DNA from: Crotalaria pallida
Lineage: Eukaryota; Streptophyta; Magnoliopsida; Fabales; Fabaceae
DNA length: 64,000 nt
Direction: 5' to 3'
Assembly (NCBI GenBank): GCA_037953625.1
Contig: CM075651.1
Location: forward strand, 107,261,001 to 107,325,000
Position numbers and translations under genes: made by a program. A model generated the notes under the pieces. That model had not been told where the DNA came from. It did not search any database and worked only from the letters and a program-made list of their open reading frames with translations. Shown one piece after another: positions 1 to 12,927 of this stretch (positions within the stretch are counted from its first letter, which is position 1; every line of letters begins with the position of its first letter).

Positions 1-1118
1 CATTCTACACTTGCTAGATCCTCCAAGGACGCATGCTACACCCTCTACGTTCCTTGGGGACGCAAGCATTGTTTAGGATCATTATAATGGTTATTATAAG
101 TCCTAATACACATTCCTAGACCATTCTACACCTTTAGAATACTCTCTTAACCATTTTACACTTGTTAGAACCTCCAAGGACTCATTCTACACCTTTAGAA
201 TACTCTCTTTACCATTCTACACTTGATAGAACCTCCAAGGACTCATGCTAGACCCTCTACGTCCCTTGGGGACTCAAGCATTGTTTAGGATCATTCTAAT
301 GGTTCTTATAAGTCCTAATACACATTCCTAGACCATTCTAAGCCTTTAGAATACTCTCTTAACCATTCTACACTTGTTAGAACCTCCAAGGACTCACGCT
401 ACACCCTCTACGTCCCTTGGGGTACCATGCAATGTTTAGGATCATTCTAATGGTTATTATAAGTCCTAATACACATTCCTAGACCATTCTAAGCCTTTAG
501 AATACTCTCTTAACCATTCTACACTTGTTAGAACCTCCAAGGACTCATGCTACACCCTCTACGTCCCTTCGGGTACCATGCAATGTTTAGGATCATTCTA
601 ATGGTTATTATAAGTCCTAATACACATTCCTAGACCATTCTAAGCCTTTAGAATACTCTCTTAACCATTCTACATTTGTTAGAACCTCCAAGGACTCATG
701 CTACACCCTCTACGTCCCTTGGGGACTCAAGCATTATTTAGGATCATTCTAATGGTTCTTATAAGTCCTAATACACATTCCTAGACCATTCTAAGCCTTT
801 AGAATACTCTCTTAACCATTCTACACTTGTTAGAACCTCCAAGGACTCATGCTACACCCTCTACGTCCCTTGGGGTACCATGCAATGTTTACGATCATTC
901 TAATGGTTATTATAAGTCCTAAAACACATTCCTAGACCATTCTAAGCCTTTAGAATACTCTCTTAACCATTCTACACTTGTTAGAACCTCCAAGGACTCA
1001 TGCTACACCCTCTATGTCCCTTGGGGACTCAAGCATTGTTTAGGAACATTCTAATGGTTCTTATAAGTCCTAATACACATTCCTAGACCATTCTAAGCCT
1101 TTAGAATACTCTCTTAAC
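1..1118 (+). repeat. HOR module A, copy 1 (7 monomers + short unit)
   Basis: It starts with the CTAGATCC/GACGC monomer, then a short unit, and ends with a GGAACATTC monomer. Private variants (CATTTTACAC near 152, TACATTTGTT near 673, GTTTACGATC near 886, CTATGTCCC near 1012) recur at +5227. Confidence 0.88.
152..212 (+). repeat. 61-bp short unit 1
   Basis: Monomer positions 1-31 joined to a 30-bp tail reading CATTCTACACC...CTCTTTAC: a 90-bp internal deletion (about 32-121). CAT is present at both ends of the deleted part. The next full monomer begins at 213 with TTGATAGAAC, a mark that follows short units throughout the array. Confidence 0.92.
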
Positions 1119-2840
1119 CATTCTACACTTGCTAGATCCTCCAAGGACGCATGCTACACCCTCTACGTTCCTTGGGGACGCAAGCATTGTTTAGGATCAT
1201 TATAATGGTTATTATAAGTCCTAATACACATTCCTAGACCATTCTACACCTTTAGAATACTCTCTTAACCATTCTACACTTGTTAGAACCTCCAAGGACT
1301 CATTCTACACCTTTAGAATACTCTCTTTACCATTCTACACTTGATAGAACCTCCAAGGACTCATGCTAGACCCTCTACGTCCCTTGGGGACTCAAGCATT
1401 GTTTAGGATCATTCTAATGGTTCTTATAAGTCCTAATACACATTCCTAGACCATTCTAAGCCTTTAGAATACTCTCTTAACCATTCTACACTTGTTAGAA
1501 CCTCCAAGGACTCACGCTACACCCTCTACGTCCCTTGGGGTACCATGCAATGTTTAGGATCATTCTAATGGTTATTATAAGTCCTAATACACATTCCTAG
1601 ACCATTCTAAGCCTTTAGAATACTCTCTTAACCATTCTACACTTGTTAGAACCTCCAAGGACTCATGCTACACCCTCTACGTCCCTTCGGGTACCATGCA
1701 ATGTTTAGGATCATTCTAATGATTATTATAAGTCCTAATACACATTCCTAGACCATTCTAAGCCTTTAGAATACTCTCTTAACCATTCTACACTTGTTAG
1801 AACCTCCAAGGACTCATGCTACACCCTCTACGTCCCTTGGGGTACCATGCAATGTTTAGGATCATTCTAATGGTTATTATAAGTCCTAAAACACATTCCT
1901 AGACCATTCTAAGCCTTTAGAATACTCTCTTGACCATTCTACACTTGTTAGAACCTCCAAGGACTCATGCTACACCCTCTACGTCCCTTCGGGTACCATG
2001 CAATGTTTAGGATCATTCTAATGGTTATTATAAGTCCTAAAACACATTCCTAGACCATTCTAAGCCTTTAGAATACTCTCTTAACCATTCTACACTTGTT
2101 AGAACCTCCAAGGACTCATGCTACACCCTCTACGTCCCTTCGGGTACCATGCAATGTTTAGGATCATTCTAATGGTTATTATAAGTCCTAATACACATTC
2201 CTAGACCATTCTAAGCCTTTAGAATACTCTCTTAACCATTCTACACTTGTTAGAACCTCCAAGGACTCATGCTACACCCTCTACGTCCCTTGGGGTACCA
2301 TGCAATGTTTAGGATCATTCTAATGGTTATTATAAGTCCTAAAACACATTCCTAGACCATTCTAAGCCTTTAGAATACTCTCTTAACCATTCTACACTTG
2401 TTAGAACCTCCAAGGACTCATGCTACACCCTCTACGTCCCTTGGGGACTCAAGCATTATTTAGGATCATTCTAATGGTTCTTATAAGTCCTAATACACAT
2501 TCCTAGACCATTCTAAGCCTTTAGAATACTCTCTTAACCATTCTACACTTGTTAGAACCTCCAAGGACTCATGCTACACCCTCTACGTCCCTTGGGGTAC
2601 CATGCAATGTTTAGGATCATTCTAATGGTTATTATAAGTCCTAAAACACATTCCTAGACCATTCTAAGCCTTTAGAATACTCTCTTAACCATTCTACACT
2701 TGTTAGAACCTCCAAGGACTCATGCTACACCCTCTACGTCCCTTGGGGACTCAAGCATTGTTTAGGAACATTCTAATGGTTCTTATAAGTCCTAATACAC
2801 ATTCCTAGACCATTCTAAGCCTTTAGAATACTCTCTTAAC
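1119..2840 (+). repeat. HOR module A, copy 2 (11 monomers + short unit)
   Basis: Same start and end marks as copy 1 but 604 bp (four monomers) longer. It carries TAATGATTATT near 1718 and CTCTTGACC near 1926, both found again at +5227. Confidence 0.86.
1270..1330 (+). repeat. 61-bp short unit 2
   Basis: In module A copy 2, 1118 bp after unit 1. Confidence 0.92.
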
Positions 2841-3958
2841 CATTCTACACTTGCTAGATCCTCCAAGGACGCATGCTACACCCTCTACGTTCCTTGGGGA
2901 CGCAAGCACTGTTTAGGATCATTATAATGGTTATTATAAGTCCTAATACACATTCCTAGACCATTCTACACCTTTAGAATACTCTCTTAACCATTCTACA
3001 CTTGTTAGAACCTCCAAGGACTCATTCTACACCTTTAGAATACTCTCTTTACCATTCTACACTTGATAGAACCTCCAAGGACTCATGCTAGACCCTCTAC
3101 GTCCCTTGGGGACTCAAGCATTGTTTAGGATCATTCTAATGGTTCTTATAAGTCCTAATACACATTCCTAGACCATTCTAAGCCTTTAGAATACTCTCTT
3201 AACCATTCTACACTTGTAAGAACCTCCAAGGACTCACGCTACACCCTCTACGTCCCTTGGGGTACCATGCAATGTTTAGGATCATTCTAATGGTTATTAT
3301 AAGTCCTAATACACATTCCTAGACCATTCTAAGCCTTTAGAATACTCTCTTAACCATTCTACACTTGTTAGAACCTCCAAGGACTCATGCTACACCCTCT
3401 ACGTCCCTTCGGGTACCATGCAATGTTTAGGATCATTCTAATGGTTATTATAAGTCCTAATACACATTCCTAGACCATTCTAAGCCTTTAGAATACTCTC
3501 TTAACCATTCTACACTTGTTAGAACCTCCAAGGACTCATGCTACACCCTCTACGTCCCTTGGGGACTCAAGCATTATTTAGGATCATTTTAATGGTTCTT
3601 ATAAGTCCTAATACACATTCCTAGACCATTCTAAGCCTTTAGAATACTCTCTTAACCATTCTACACTTGTTAGAACCTCCAAGGACTCATGCTACACCCT
3701 CTACGTCCCTTGGGGTACCATGCAATGTTTAGGATCATTCTAATGGTTATTATAAGTCCTAAAACACATTCCTAGACCATTCTAAGCCTTTAGAATACTC
3801 TCTTAACCATTCTACACTTGTTAGAACCTCCAAGGACTCATGCTACACCCTCTATGTCCCTTGGGGACTCACGCATTGTTTAGGAACATTCTAATGGTTC
3901 TTATAAGTCCTAATACACATTCTTAGACCATTCTAAGCCTTTAGAATACTCTCTTAAC
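2841..3958 (+). repeat. HOR module A, copy 3 (7 monomers + short unit)
   Basis: Same length and order as copy 1. Differences noted include AAGCACTG in the first monomer, TTGTAAGAAC near 3215 and CATTTTAATGG near 3585. Confidence 0.86.
2992..3052 (+). repeat. 61-bp short unit 3
   Basis: In module A copy 3. Confidence 0.92.
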
Positions 3959-5227
3959 CATTCTACACTTGCTAGATCCTCCAAGGACGCATGCTACACC
4001 CTCTACGTTCCTTGGGGACGCAAGCATTGTTTAGGATCATTATAATGGTTATTATAAGTCCTAATACACATTCCTAGACCATTCTACACCTTTAGAATAC
4101 TCTCTTAACCATTCTACACTTGTTAGAACCTCCAAGGACTCATTCTACACCTTTAGAATACTCTCTTTACCATTCTACACTTGATAGAACCTCCAAGGAC
4201 TCATGCTAGACCCTCTACGTCCCTTGGGGACTCAAGCATTGTTTAGGATCATTCTAATGGTTCTTATAAGTCCTAATACACATTCCTAGACCATTCTAAG
4301 CCTTTAGAATACTCTCTTAACCATTCTACACTTGTTAGAACCTCCAAGGACTCACGCTACACCCTCTACGTCCCTTGGGGTACCATGCAATGTTTAGGAT
4401 CATTCTAATGGTTATTATAAGTCCTAATACACATTCCTAGACCATTCTAAGCCTTTAGAATACTCTCTTAACCATTCTACACTTGTTAGAACCTCCAAGG
4501 ACTCATGCTACACCCTCTACGTCCCTTCGGGTACCATGCAATGTTTAGGATCATTCTAATGATTATTATAAGTCCTAATACACATTCCTAGACCATTCTA
4601 AGCCTTTAGAATACTCTCTTAACCATTCTACACTTGTTAGAACCTCCATGGACTCATGCTACACCCTCTACGTCCCTTGGGGTACCATGCAATGTTTAGG
4701 ATCATTCTAATGGTTATTATAAGTCCTAAAACACATTCCTAGACCATTCTAAGCCTTTAAAATACTCTCTTAACCATTCTACACTTGTTAGAACCTCCAA
4801 GGACTCATGCTACACCCTCTACGTCCCTTGGGGACTCAAGCATTATTTAGGATCATTCTAATGGTTCTTATAAGTCCTAATACACATTCCTAGACCATTC
4901 TAAGCCTTTAGAATACTCTCTTAACCATTCTACACTTGTTAGAACCTCCAAGGACTCATGCTACACCCTCTACGTCCCTTGGGGTACCATGCAATGTTTA
5001 GGATCATTCTAATGGTTATTATAAGTCCTAAAACACATTCCTAGACCATTCTAAGCCTTTAGAATACTCTCTTAACCATTCTACACTTGTTAGAACCTCC
5101 AAGGACTCATGCTACACCCTCTACGTCCCTTGGGGACTCAAGCATTGTTTAGGAACATTCTAATGGTTCTTAGAAGTTCTAATACACATTCCTAGACCAT
5201 TCTAAGCCTTTAGAATACTCTCTTAAC
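3959..5227 (+). repeat. HOR module A, copy 4 (8 monomers + short unit)
   Basis: It resembles copy 2 with three monomers fewer: the TAATGATTATT monomer is present but the CTCTTGACC run is absent. It ends with a GGAACATTC monomer carrying TTAGAAGTTC. Confidence 0.84.
4110..4170 (+). repeat. 61-bp short unit 4
   Basis: In module A copy 4. Confidence 0.92.
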
Positions 5228-6345
5228 CATTCTACACTTGCTAGATCCTCCAAGGACGCATGCTACACCCTCTACGTTCCTTGGGGACGCAAGCATTGTT
5301 TAGGATCATTATAATGGTTATTATAAGTCCTAATACACATTCCTAGACCATTCTACACCTTTAGAATACTCTCTTAACCATTTTACACTTGTTAGAACCT
5401 CCAAGGACTCATTCTACACCTTTAGAATACTCTCTTTACCATTCTACACTTGATAGAACCTCCAAGGACTCATGCTAGACCCTCTACGTCCCTTGGGGAC
5501 TCAAGCATTGTTTAGGATCATTCTAATGGTTCTTATAAGTCCTAATACACATTCCTAGACCATTCTAAGCCTTTAGAATACTCTCTTAACCATTCTACAC
5601 TTGTTAGAACCTCCAAGGACTCACGCTACACCCTCTACGTCCCTTGGGGTACCATGCAATGTTTAGGATCATTCTAATGGTTATTATAAGTCCTAATACA
5701 CATTCCTAGACCATTCTAAGCCTTTAGAATACTCTCTTAACCATTCTACACTTGTTAGAACCTCCAAGGACTCATGCTACACCCTCTACGTCCCTTCGGG
5801 TACCATGCAATGTTTAGGATCATTCTAATGGTTATTATAAGTCCTAATACACATTCCTAGACCATTCTAAGCCTTTAGAATACTCTCTTAACCATTCTAC
5901 ATTTGTTAGAACCTCCAAGGACTCATGCTACACCCTCTACGTCCCTTGGGGACTCAAGCATTATTTAGGATCATTCTAATGGTTCTTATAAGTCCTAATA
6001 CACATTCCTAGACCATTCTAAGCCTTTAGAATACTCTCTTAACCATTCTACACTTGTTAGAACCTCCAAGGACTCATGCTACACCCTCTACGTCCCTTGG
6101 GGTACCATGCAATGTTTACGATCATTCTAATGGTTATTATAAGTCCTAAAACACATTCCTAGACCATTCTAAGCCTTTAGAATACTCTCTTAACCATTCT
6201 ACACTTGTTAGAACCTCCAAGGACTCATGCTACACCCTCTATGTCCCTTGGGGACTCAAGCATTGTTTAGGAACATTCTAATGGTTCTTATAAGTCCTAA
6301 TACACATTCCTAGACCATTCTAAGCCTTTAGAATACTCTCTTAAC
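5228..6345 (+). repeat. HOR module A, copy 5 (7 monomers + short unit)
   Basis: It shares all four private variants of copy 1, so it is a direct duplicate of 1-1118 rather than of the closer copies. Confidence 0.88.
5379..5439 (+). repeat. 61-bp short unit 5
   Basis: In module A copy 5; shares the CATTTTACAC start with unit 1. Confidence 0.92.
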
Positions 6346-6496
6346 CATTCTACACTTGCTAGATCCTCCAAGGACGCATGCTACACCCTCTACGTTCCTT
6401 GGGGACGCAAGCATTGTTTAGGATCATTATAATGGTTATTATAAGTCCTAATACACATTCCTAGACCATTCTACACCTTTAGAATACTCTCTTAAC

Positions 6497-6557
6497 CATT
6501 CTACACTTGTTAGAACCTCCAAGGACTCATTCTACACCTTTAGAATACTCTCTTTAC
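6497..6557 (+). repeat. 61-bp short unit 6
   Basis: In module A copy 6. Confidence 0.92.
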
Positions 6558-7614
6558 CATTCTACACTTGATAGAACCTCCAAGGACTCATGCTAGACCC
6601 TCTACGTCCCTTGGGGACTCAAGCATTGTTTAGGATCATTCTAATGGTTCTTATAAGTCCTAATACACATTCCTAGACCATTCTAAGCCTTTAGAATACT
6701 CTCTTAACCATTCTACACTTGTTAGAACCTCCAAGGACTCACGCTACACCCTCTACGTCCCTTGGGGTACCATGCAATGTTTAGGATCATTCTAATGGTT
6801 ATTATAAGTCCTAATACACATTCCTAGACCATTCTAAGCCTTTAGAATACTCTCTTAACCATTCTACACTTGTTAGAACCTCCAAGGACTCATGCTACAC
6901 CCTCTACGTCCCTTCGGGTACCATGCAATGTTTAGGATCATTCTAATGATTATTATAAGTCCTAATACACATTCCTAGACCATTCTAAGCCTTTAGAATA
7001 CTCTCTTAACCATTCTACACTTGTTAGAACCTCCAAGGACTCATGCTACACCCTCTACGTCCCTTGGGGTACCATGCAATGTTTAGGATCATTCTAATGG
7101 TTATTATAAGTCCTAAAACACATTCCTAGACCATTCTAAGCCTTTAGAATACTCTCTTGACCATTCTACACTTGTTAGAACCTCCAAGGACTCATGCTAC
7201 ACCCTCTACGTCCCTTCGGGTACCATGCAATGTTTAGGATCATTCTAATGGTTATTATAAGTCCTAAAACACATTCCTAGACCATTCTAAGCCTTTAGAA
7301 TACTCTCTTAACCATTCTACACTTGTTAGAACCTCCAAGGACTCATGCTACACCCTCTACGTCCCTTCGGGTACCATGCAATGTTTAGGATCATTCTAAT
7401 GGTTATTATAAGTCCTAATACACATTCCTAGACCATTCTAAGCCTTTAGAATACTCTCTTAACCATTCTACACTTGTTAGAACCTCCAAGGACTCATGCT
7501 ACACCCTCTACGTCCCTTGGGGTACCATGCAATGTTTAGGATCATTCTAATGGTTATTATAAGTCCTAAAACACATTCCTAGACCATTCTAAGCCTTTAG
7601 AATACTCTCTTAAC

Positions 7615-8218
7615 CATTCTACACTTGTTAGAACCTCCAAGGACTCATGCTACACCCTCTACGTCCTCTGGGGACTCAAGCATTGTTTAGGATCATTCTA
7701 ATGGTTCTTATAAGTCGTAATACACATTCCGAGACCATTCTACACCTTTAGAATACTCTCTTTACCATTCTACACTTGTTAGAACCTCCAAGGACTCATG
7801 CTAGACCCTCTACGACCCTTGGGGACTCAAACATTGTTTAGGATCATTCTAATGGTTCTTATAAGTCCTAATACACATTCCTTGACCATTCTAAGCCTTT
7901 AGAATACTCTATTAACCATTCTACACCTGTTAGAACCTCCAATGACTCATGCTAGACCCTCTACGTCCCTTGGAGACTCAAGCATTGTTTAGGATCATTC
8001 TAATGGTTCTTATAAATCCTAATACACATTCCTAGACCATTCTAAGCCTTTAGAATACTCTCTTAACCATTCTACACTTGTTAGAACCTTCAAGGACTCA
8101 TGCTACACCCTCTACGTCCCTTGGGGTACCATGCAATGTTTAGGATCATTCTAATGGTTATTATAAGTCCTAATACACATTCCTAGACCATTCTAAGCCT
8201 TTAGAATACTCTCTTAAC
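7615..8218 (+). repeat. Older form of the zone B signature block
   Basis: Four monomers with GTCCTCTGGGG, GTCGTAAT/CCGAG, CTACGACCC/AAACATTG, CTATTAAC and AAATCC. It differs from the zone B copies by CCTAATACAC instead of CCTATTACAC, GGAGACTC near 7972, a full-length TAAGCCTTTAG and CCTCCAAGG instead of CATCCAAGG. It is probably closest to the ancestor (inference). Confidence 0.75.
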
Positions 8219-9789
8219 CATTCTACACTTGTTAGAACCTCCAAGAACTCATGCCACACCCTCTACGTCCCTTCGGGTACCATGCAATGTTTAGGATCAT
8301 TCTAATGGTTATTATAAGTCCTAATACACATTCCTAGACCATTCTAAGCATTTAGAATACTCTCTTAACCATTCTACACTTGTTAGAACCTCCAAGGACC
8401 CATGCTACACCCTCTACGTCCCTTGGGGACTCAAGCATTATTTAGGATCATTCTAATGGTTCTTATAAGTCCTAATACACATTCCTAGACCATTCTAAGC
8501 CTTTAGAATACTCTCTTAACCATTCTACACTTGTTAGAACCTCCAAGGACTCATGCTACACCCTCTACGTCCCTTACGGTACCATGCAATGTTTAGGATC
8601 ATTCTAATGGTTATTATAAGTCCTAAAACACATTCCTAGACCATTCTAAGCCTTTAGAATACTCTCTTAACCATTCTACACTTGTTAGAACCTCCAAGGA
8701 CTCATGCTACACCCTCTACGTCCCTTGGGGACTCAAGCATTGTTTAGGATCATTCTAATGGTTCTTATAAGTCCTAATACACATTCCTAGACCATTCTAA
8801 GCCTTTAGAATACTCTCTTAACCATTCTACACTTGCTAGATCCTCCAAGGACGCATGCTACACCCTCTACGTTCCTTGGGGACGCAAGCATTGTTTAGGA
8901 TCATTATAATGGTTATTATAAGTCCTAATACACATTCCTAGACCATTCTACACCTTTAGAATACTCTCTTAACCATTCTACACTTGTTAGAACCTCCAAG
9001 GACTCATTCTACACCTTTAGAATACTCTCTTTACCATTCTACACTTGATAGAACCTCCAAGGACTCATGCTAGACCCTCTACGTCCCTTGGGGACTCAAG
9101 CATTGTTTAGGATCATTCTAATGGTTCTTATAAGTCCTAATACACATTCCTAGACCATTCTAAGCCTTTAGAATACTCTCTTAACCATTCTACACTTGTT
9201 AGAACCTCCAAGGACTCATGCTACACCCTCTACGTCCCTTGGGGTACCATGCAATGTTTAGGATCATTCTAATGGTTATTATAAGTCCTAATACACATTC
9301 CTAGACCATTCTAAGCCTTTAGAATACTCTCTTAACCATTCTACACTTGTTAGAACCTCCAAGGACTCATGCTACACCCTCTACGTCCCTTGGGGTACCA
9401 TGCAATGTTTAGGATCATTCTAATGGTTATTATAAGTCCTAAAACACATTCCTAGACCATTCTAAGCCTTTAGAATACTCTCTTAACCATTCTACACTTG
9501 TTAGAACCTCCAAGGACTCATGCTACACCCTCTACGTCCTTTGGGGACTCAAGCATTGTTTAGGATCATTCTAATGGTTCTTATAAGTCCTAATACACAT
9601 TCCTTGACCATTCTAAGCCTTTAGAATACTCTCTTAACCATTCTACACTTGTTAGAACCTCCAAGGACTTATGCTACACCCTCTACATCCCTTCGGGTAC
9701 CATGCAATGTTTAGGATCATTCTAATGGTTATTATAAGTCCTAATACACATTCCTAGACCATTCTAAGCCTTTAGAATACTCTCTTAAC
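8219..9789 (+). repeat. 1571-bp HOR, copy 1
   Basis: Ten monomers plus a short unit. Marks are ATGCCACACC (8251), TAAGCATTTAG (8345) and CCCTTACGG (8571), each found again 1571 bp later. Confidence 0.82.
8974..9034 (+). repeat. 61-bp short unit 7
   Basis: In the 1571-bp HOR copy 1, after the last CTAGATCC/GACGC monomer of the window. Confidence 0.92.
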
Positions 9790-10242
9790 CATTCTACACT
9801 TGTTAGAACCTCCAAGGACTCATGCCACACCCTCTACGTCCCTTCGGGTACCATGCAATGTTTAGGATCATTCTAATGGTTATTATAAGTCCTAATACAC
9901 ATTCCTAGACCATTCTAAGCATTTAGAATACTCTCTTAACCATTCTACACTTGTTAGAACCTCCAAGGACTCATGCTACACCCTCTACGTCCCTTGGGGA
10001 CTCAAGCATTATTTAGGATCATTCTAATGGTTCTTATAAGTCCTAATACACATTCCTAGACCATTCTAAGCCTTTAGAATACTCTCTTAACCATTCTACA
10101 CTTGTTAGAACCTCCAAGGACTCATGCTACACCCTCTACGTCCCTTACGGTACCATGCAATGTTTAGGATCATTCTAATGGTTATTATAAGTCCTAAAAC
10201 ACATTCCTAGACCATTCTAAGCCTTTAGAATACTCTCTTAAC

Positions 10243-10393
10243 CATTCTACACTTGTTAGAACCTCCAAGGACTCAGGCTACACCCTCTACGTCCCTTGGG
10301 GACTCAAGCATTGTTTAGGATCATTATAATGGTTATTATAAGTCCTAATACACATTCCTAGACCATTCTACACCTTTAGAATACTCTCTTAAC
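10243..10393 (+). repeat. Chimeric monomer
   Basis: The left part (GACTCAGGCTAC, CCCTTGGGGACTC) matches monomer 8672-8822. The right part (CATTATAATGGTTATT, CATTCTACACC) matches the CTAGATCC/GACGC monomer 8823-8973. The exchange lies between 10304 (T of GACTC) and 10326 (A of CATTA). Confidence 0.82.
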
Positions 10394-10454
10394 CATTCTA
10401 CACTTGTTAGAACCTCCAAGGACTCATTCTACACCTTTAGAATACTCTCTTTAC
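10394..10454 (+). repeat. 61-bp short unit 8
   Basis: Directly after the chimeric monomer 10243-10393. The next short unit is about 5 kb away. Confidence 0.92.
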
Positions 10455-10907
10455 CATTCTACACTTGATAGAACCTCCAAGGACTCATGCTAGACCCTCT
10501 ACGTCCCTTGGGGACTCAAGCATTGTTTAGGATCATTCTAATGGTTCTTATAAGTCCTAATACACATTCCTAGACCATTCTAAGCCTTTAGAATACTCTC
10601 TTAACCATTCTACACTTGTTAGAACCTCCAAGGACTCATGCTACACCCTCTACGTCCCTTGGGGTACCATGCAATGTTTAGGATCATTCTAATGGTTATT
10701 ATAAGTCCTAATACACATTCCTAGACCATTCTAAGCCTTTAGAATACTCTCTTAACCATTCTACACTTGTTAGAACCTCCAAGGACTCATGCTACACCCT
10801 CTACGTCCCTTGGGGTACCATGCAATGTTTAGGATCATTCTAATGGTTATTATAAGTCCTAAAACACATTCCTAGACCATTCTAAGCCTTTAGAATACTC
10901 TCTTAAC

Positions 10908-12266
10908 CATTCTACACTTGTTAGAACCTCCAAGGACTCATGCTACACCCTCTACGTCCTTTGGGGACTCAAGCATTGTTTAGGATCATTCTAATGGTTC
11001 TTATAAGTCCTAATACACATTCCTTGACCATTCTAAGCCTTTAGAATACTCTCTTAACCATTCTACACTTGTTAGAACCTCCAAGGACTCATGCTACACC
11101 CTCTACATCCCTTCGGGTACCATGCAATGTTTAGGATCATTCTAATGGTTATTATAAGTCCTAATACACATTCCTAGACCATTCTAAGCCTTTAGAATAC
11201 TCTCTTAACCATTCTACACTTGTTAGAACCTCCAAGGACTCATGCTACACCCTCTACGTCCCTTGGGGTACCATGCAATGTTTAGGATCATTCTAATGGT
11301 TATTATAAGTCCTAAAACACATTCCTAGACCATTCTAAGCCTTTAGAATACTCTCTTAACCATTCTACACTTGTTAGAACATCCAAGGACTCATGCTACA
11401 CCCTCTACGTCCCTTCGGGTACCATGCAATGTTTAGGATCATTCTAATGATTATTATAAGTCCTAATACACATTCCTAGACCATTCTAAGCCTTTAGAAT
11501 ACTCTCTTAACCATTCTACACTTGTTAGAACCTCCAAGGACTCATGCTACACCCTCTACGTCCCTTGGGGACTCAAGCATTGTTTAGGATCATTCTAATG
11601 GTTCTTATAAGTCCTAATACACATTCCTAGACCATTCTAAGCCTTTAGAATACTCTCTAAACCATTCTACACTTGTTAGAACCTCCAAGGACTCATGCTA
11701 CATCCTCTACGTCCCTTGGGGTACCATGCAATGTTTAGGATCATTCTAATGGTTATTATAAGTCCTAATACACATTCCTAGACCATTCTAAGCCTTTAGA
11801 ATACTCTCTTAACCATTCTACACTTGTTAGAACCTCCAAGGACTCATGCTACACCCTCTACGTCCCTTCGGGTACCATGCAATGTTTAGGATCATTCTAA
11901 TGGTTATTATAAGTCCTAATACACATTCCTAGACCATTCTAAGCCTTTAGAATACTCTCTTAACCATTCTACACTTGTTAGAACCTCCAAGGACTCATGC
12001 TACACCCTCTACGTCCCTTGGGGTACCATGCAATGTTTAGGATCATTCTAATGGTTATTATAAGTCCTAATACACATTCCTAGACCATTCTAAGCCTTTA
12101 GAATACTCTCTTAACCATTCTACACTTGTTAGAACCTCCAAGGACTCATGCTACACCCTCTACGTCCCTTGGGGTACCATGCAATGTTTAGGATCATTCT
12201 AATGGTTATTATAAGTCCTAAAACACATTCCTAGACCATTCTAAGCCTTTAGAATACTCTCTTAAC
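10908..12266 (+). repeat. 1359-bp HOR, copy 1 (9 monomers)
   Basis: It starts with a GTCCTTTGGGG/CCTTGACC monomer. Further marks at 1359-bp spacing are GAACATCCAAGG (11381) and TACATCCTC (about 11702). Confidence 0.84.
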
Positions 12267-12870
12267 CATTCTACACTTGTTAGAACCTCCAAGGACTCAT
12301 GCTACACCCTCTACGTCCTTTGGGGACTCAAGCATTGTTTAGGATCATTCTAATGGTTCTTATAAGTCCTAATACACATTCCTTGACCATTCTAAGCCTT
12401 TAGAATACTCTCTTAACCATTCTACACTTGTTAGAACCTCCAAGGACTCATGCTACACCCTCTACGTCCCTTCGGGTACCATGCAATGTTTAGGATCATT
12501 CTAATGGTTATTATAAGTCCTAATACACATTCCTAGACCATTCTAAGCCTTTAGAATACTCTCTTAACCATTCTACACTTGTTAGAACCTCCAAGGACTC
12601 ATGCTACACCCTCTACGTCCCTTGGGGTACCATGCAATGTTTAGGATCATTCTAATGGTTATTATAAGTCCTAAAACACATTCCTAGACCATTCTAAGCC
12701 TTTAGAATACTCTCTTAACCATTCTACACTTGTTAGAACATCCAAGGACTCATGCTACACCCTCTACGTCCCTTCGGGTACCATGCAATGTTTAGGATCA
12801 TTCTAATGATTATTATAAGTCCTAATACACATTCCTAGACCATTCTAAGCCTTTAGAATACTCTCTTAAC

Positions 12871-12901
12871 CATTCTACACTTGTTAGAACCTCCAAGGAC
12901 T
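12871..12901 (+). repeat. 31-bp subrepeat 1 of the monomer
   Basis: This is the first internal segment (monomer 1-31), starting CATTCTACAC and ending GGACT. It aligns without gaps to subrepeat 2 with 18 of 31 matches by my count, and to the 80-110 segment with 16 of 31. About 8 would be expected by chance, so the monomer looks built from ancient ~31-bp units. Confidence 0.55.
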
Positions 12902-12927
12902 CATGCTACACCCTCTACGTCCCTTGG
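12893..12927 (+). repeat. Second inverted repeat, CCAAGG/CCTTGG
   Basis: CCAAGG (12893-12898) and CCTTGG (12922-12927) are complementary across a 23-base loop. Outward, one T-G and one C-G pair could extend the stem. It is not conserved: the CCCTTCGGG and CCCATGGGG variants disrupt one arm, and CCAATT disrupts the other without compensation. A functional structure is therefore unlikely. Confidence 0.5.

Larger units (their letters stand above)
1..2435 (+). repeat. Long duplication, left copy (pair at 5228-7662)
   Basis: The segment recurs at an offset of exactly 5227 bp, including every rare variant I checked. Homology ends where the right copy switches to GTCCTCTGGGG. Confidence 0.85.
5228..7662 (+). 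repeat. Long duplication, right copy (pair at 1-2435)
   Basis: Colinear with 1-2435. The offset equals the summed lengths of module copies 1-4 (1118 + 1722 + 1118 + 1269). Confidence 0.85.
6346..8822 (+). repeat. HOR module A, copy 6, extended (16 monomers + short unit)
   Basis: It follows copy 2 until about 7662. There GTCCTCTGGGG starts the older form of the zone B signature block (7615-8218). The rest leads into the 1571-bp HOR. Confidence 0.82.
9790..11209 (+). repeat. 1420-bp HOR, copy 2, one monomer lost
   Basis: Repeats 8219-9789 but is one monomer shorter, because two neighbouring monomers have fused into the chimeric monomer 10243-10393. After that point the offset to copy 1 is 1420 instead of 1571. 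Confidence 0.84.

Noticed and set aside
152..212. Short units as a separate inserted element
   Set aside because: Both arms are ordinary monomer ends in normal order; a 90-bp internal deletion explains them fully.
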